A stretch of 64,000 bases of DNA from Arenicella chitinivorans (lineage in GTDB: Bacteria > Pseudomonadota > Gammaproteobacteria > Arenicellales > Arenicellaceae): NCBI RefSeq assembly GCF_014651515.1, contig NZ_BMXA01000001.1:186001-250000 (forward strand). Direction: 5' to 3'. Each line of letters starts with the position of its first letter. The stretch's first letter is position 1. The translations under genes and the position numbers were made by a program. The notes below the pieces were generated by a model. The model was not told where the DNA came from. It worked only from the letters and a program-made list of their open reading frames with translations, and ran no database searches. This document shows positions 62,016-64,000 of the stretch, piece by piece.

Positions 62016-64000
62016 ATGCGATATCGCCTTAATTCCATTTCGCGTGCGATTGCACTTATGGCAGGAAGTGGTCTGCTGTTGGGGAGTGCACCCGTTTTGG
62101 CCCAAGAATCATCGAGTCCCGAGGTCGAAACACTTGAAGAAGTGGTCGTTACCGGTTTCCGAGCAAGTATGCAACGCGCTACTGAACTGAAGCGGAATGC
62201 GGTTAATGCACGCGAGAGCATCGTGAGCGAAGACATCGGCAAAATGCCTGACTTAAACTTGGCTGAAGCGATTCAGCGTATACCCGGCGTGGCGATTGTC
62301 CGTCAGGGCGGCGAAGGGCGTCAGGTTTCACTGCGTGGTTTGGGTGCCGGTTTCACCCATGTTACGCTCAATGGGATGGAAGTGCCGGCATCAACCGGTG
62401 GTTTGGATAGCTCCGGCGGCGTAAACCGTGGCCGCGGGTTCGATTTTAATGTGTTTTCAGCTGAACTTTTTAACCGTATTGACGTAAACAAAGCAGCACG
62501 TGCTTCGTTAGAAGAAGGTGGTATTGCCGGTAGCGTCGACCTGTACACACTGAAGCCGCTTGATCGAGCTGGCTTTAATTCATCGGTTTCTGCGCAACTG
62601 GGCTACAACGATCTGTCAGAAGAGGCTGATCCGCGTTTGACGGCCACAATCAGTAATACCAATGAAGACCAGACTTTCGGTTATATGGTGTCAGCGTCCT
62701 ATACTGAACGCACCACGTTTCAAGATGGTTTTGGTACCGTTCGCTGGGCGCAGCCGGACCGTGACTTTGCCGCAAATAATGAGCTTAATGGCGTTGATCT
62801 GCGTGAGGTCTGGTTTCCACGATTACCGCGTCAAGATAGTTTTCGTCACAGCCAGGACCGTTTGGGTCTAAGTGCCGGTCTTCAGTTCCGTCCAAACGAT
62901 GACCTCGATATCGGGATCAACTGGGTTCACTCAGAGTTTGACTCAACGACGAATAGTTATAACTCGTTTGCGCAGTTCCGACGCAGTGGTGATTACGGTT
63001 ACCCCGCGATTACACCTAACTCAGTGGTGTTGGATTCAACCGGTCAAATTGCATTGGCAGGTAATTTCGACGGAGTCGGCCTGCGAACAGAGAGTCGTCA
63101 GTCCTTGGACGTAACTGATTTTGATCAGTACACCATCGATTTTGATTATCAGTTGAACGACAACATGTCCTTGTCGGGTATGGTGGGAACGGCGTCTTCT
63201 GATTATCAGAACGACATTTTTCGCGTTAATATCCAGACGCCGACGGGCACCAACTTTAGCTACGACTTCACCGGTAACCCAGACGTCGCGGCCATGGATT
63301 ACGATATTGATGTCACCAGCATCGATAACTTCGAAATCATTGATGGCGAGCAGTTGCGCCGTTTCAACGTTGACCGCCAGAATGATACAGCACGCTTGGA
63401 TTTGGATTGGCAGTTGAGTGATTCGAGTTCGGTAAAAATCGGTGCAATCTACAATGATCGTGAAGTATCCAGTGTGCAAGGTGATCGCCCATCTAACGAT
63501 CCCCGCAACTTGGCTGATTTGAGTACTGTGTTCTCTTTCACCGATTTAGGTGCGCACGGAAATGCGACGGAACTGGATTTCCTTGTTCTCGATTTTGATA
63601 AAGCGATTCCTGCGTTTGGTTTAGCGCCGTACGGTGTTTCGCGCGGTCCGGGCTCACAAACCTGGGTGGTGCAGGAAGAAACAACCGGCTTTTATGTCGA
63701 TTATGATCTGGATACTGAGCTGGCTGGCCGCGGTCTGCGGTTCAATATTGGTGGTCGTTATGTCACCACGGATGTGACGGCGCAAGGTTTCCTCGCGTCG
63801 GGTGAGCGGAACGTTGAAACCAATGACTACAGTGAATTTCTGCCGTCTTTGAACCTTGCGTATGACTTGACTGATAACTTGTTGCTACGGTTAGGTTTGG
63901 CCAGAACCATGACGCGCCCTGGCTTATCCAGCCTTGCACCATCTAAGGATATTACTGACGTGAATTTCACGGTAGCCGGTGGTAACTCGCAGTTGGACCC
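62016..64000 (+). CDS. TonB-dependent outer-membrane receptor (runs off window)
   Basis: The first 661 residues of a TonB-dependent receptor of the Xanthomonas/Caulobacter type. The signal peptide includes ISRAIALMAGSGLLLGSA and ends near VLAQ. A TonB-box-like EEVVVTGFRASM follows, then the plug domain with SIVSEDIGKMPDLNLAEAIQ and QVSLRGLGAGFTHVTLNGME, and beta-barrel strands begin near residue 190. AGAGGAG six bases upstream of the ATG supports the start. Location beside LacI, GH28 and uronate genes suggests uptake of pectin oligosaccharides, with operator sites upstream. The C-terminus is not in the window. Confidence 0.93.
   Translation, partial: MRYRLNSISRAIALMAGSGLLLGSAPVLAQESSSPEVETLEEVVVTGFRASMQRATELKRNAVNARESIVSEDIGKMPDLNLAEAIQRIPGVAIVRQGGEGRQVSLRGLGAGFTHVTLNGMEVPASTGGLDSSGGVNRGRGFDFNVFSAELFNRIDVNKAARASLEEGGIAGSVDLYTLKPLDRAGFNSSVSAQLGYNDLSEEADPRLTATISNTNEDQTFGYMVSASYTERTTFQDGFGTVRWAQPDRDFAANNELNGVDLREVWFPRLPRQDSFRHSQDRLGLSAGLQFRPNDDLDIGINWVHSEFDSTTNSYNSFAQFRRSGDYGYPAITPNSVVLDSTGQIALAGNFDGVGLRTESRQSLDVTDFDQYTIDFDYQLNDNMSLSGMVGTASSDYQNDIFRVNIQTPTGTNFSYDFTGNPDVAAMDYDIDVTSIDNFEIIDGEQLRRFNVDRQNDTARLDLDWQLSDSSSVKIGAIYNDREVSSVQGDRPSNDPRNLADLSTVFSFTDLGAHGNATELDFLVLDFDKAIPAFGLAPYGVSRGPGSQTWVVQEETTGFYVDYDLDTELAGRGLRFNIGGRYVTTDVTAQGFLASGERNVETNDYSEFLPSLNLAYDLTDNLLLRLGLARTMTRPGLSSLAPSKDITDVNFTVAGGNSQLD

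Noticed and set aside
1-64000. Phage, insertion sequence, integron or CRISPR signals
   Set aside because: No transposase, integrase, repeat array or cas gene was seen in the window.

Overview
This window reads as an ordinary chromosomal segment of a heterotrophic, probably marine gammaproteobacterium. The evidence is a PanP-type aspartate decarboxylase, Lrp-controlled bkd genes, a complete liu (leucine/isovalerate) operon under a MerR regulator, a hut locus with a HutG-type last step, a TonB-dependent receptor of the Xanthomonas/Caulobacter type, and several membrane-bound LytTR regulators. An Arenicella-like lineage is my guess and is not proven by the sequence. No rRNA, tRNA, CRISPR array, phage or insertion sequence was recognised.

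Layout. 0-4 kb: a cut-off membrane AraC-type gene, two membrane LytTR regulators around an acyltransferase-3 gene, and a small membrane gene that looks frameshifted. 4-10 kb: a HAD phosphatase, an MBL-fold hydrolase, a YciI-family protein, an ABC exporter and two unknown exported proteins. 10.6-12.6 kb: a three-gene operon of a PTPS-like pterin enzyme, a YhhQ-type transporter and an SDR. 12.8-21.1 kb: panP, then an lrp gene divergent from a branched-chain keto acid dehydrogenase operon (E1a, E1b, E2, E3) ending in leucine dehydrogenase. 21.3-24.1 kb: a rhomboid protease overlapping a B-box zinc-finger membrane protein. 24.2-31.8 kb: a DUF885 peptidase-like protein, a cupin-like protein, fumC, a universal stress protein, glutathione-dependent formaldehyde dehydrogenase and two SDR-type genes. 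31.8-35.6 kb: purine base salvage (PRTase, adenine permease, exported deoxyribosyltransferase, adenine deaminase). 36.3-42.6 kb: hutG-hutI divergent from hutC-hutU-hutH, with a strong palindromic operator between. 42.7-44.2 kb: a small AT-richer accessory patch with a ParD/ParE-like toxin-antitoxin pair and an unknown 258-residue protein. 44.3-54.1 kb: acnA and liuRABCDE. 54.3-64 kb: a pectin/uronate locus (uxuB, uxaC, uxaA, GH28, LacI regulator, TonB receptor running off the end).

How it works together. Leucine can be followed from deamination (leucine dehydrogenase) through decarboxylation (Bkd) to isovaleryl-CoA, then through LiuA-E to acetoacetate and acetyl-CoA, feeding the TCA enzymes aconitase and fumarase also encoded here. 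Histidine is taken to glutamate and formamide by the hut genes. Galacturonan fragments enter by the TonB receptor, are cut by the lipoprotein GH28, and the uronate is isomerised, reduced and dehydrated. The most informative non-coding signals are near-identical 16-bp palindromes at three sites around the LacI gene, a perfect 15-bp inverted repeat at hut that contains the HutC palindrome, a 16-bp palindrome over the liu promoter, and a perfect 15-bp inverted repeat in front of the toxin-antitoxin pair. I did not find a clearly new defence or mobile system. The best candidates for undescribed biology are the rhomboid/B-box pair, the PTPS-like operon with an altered active site, and the unknown gene next to the toxin-antitoxin module.
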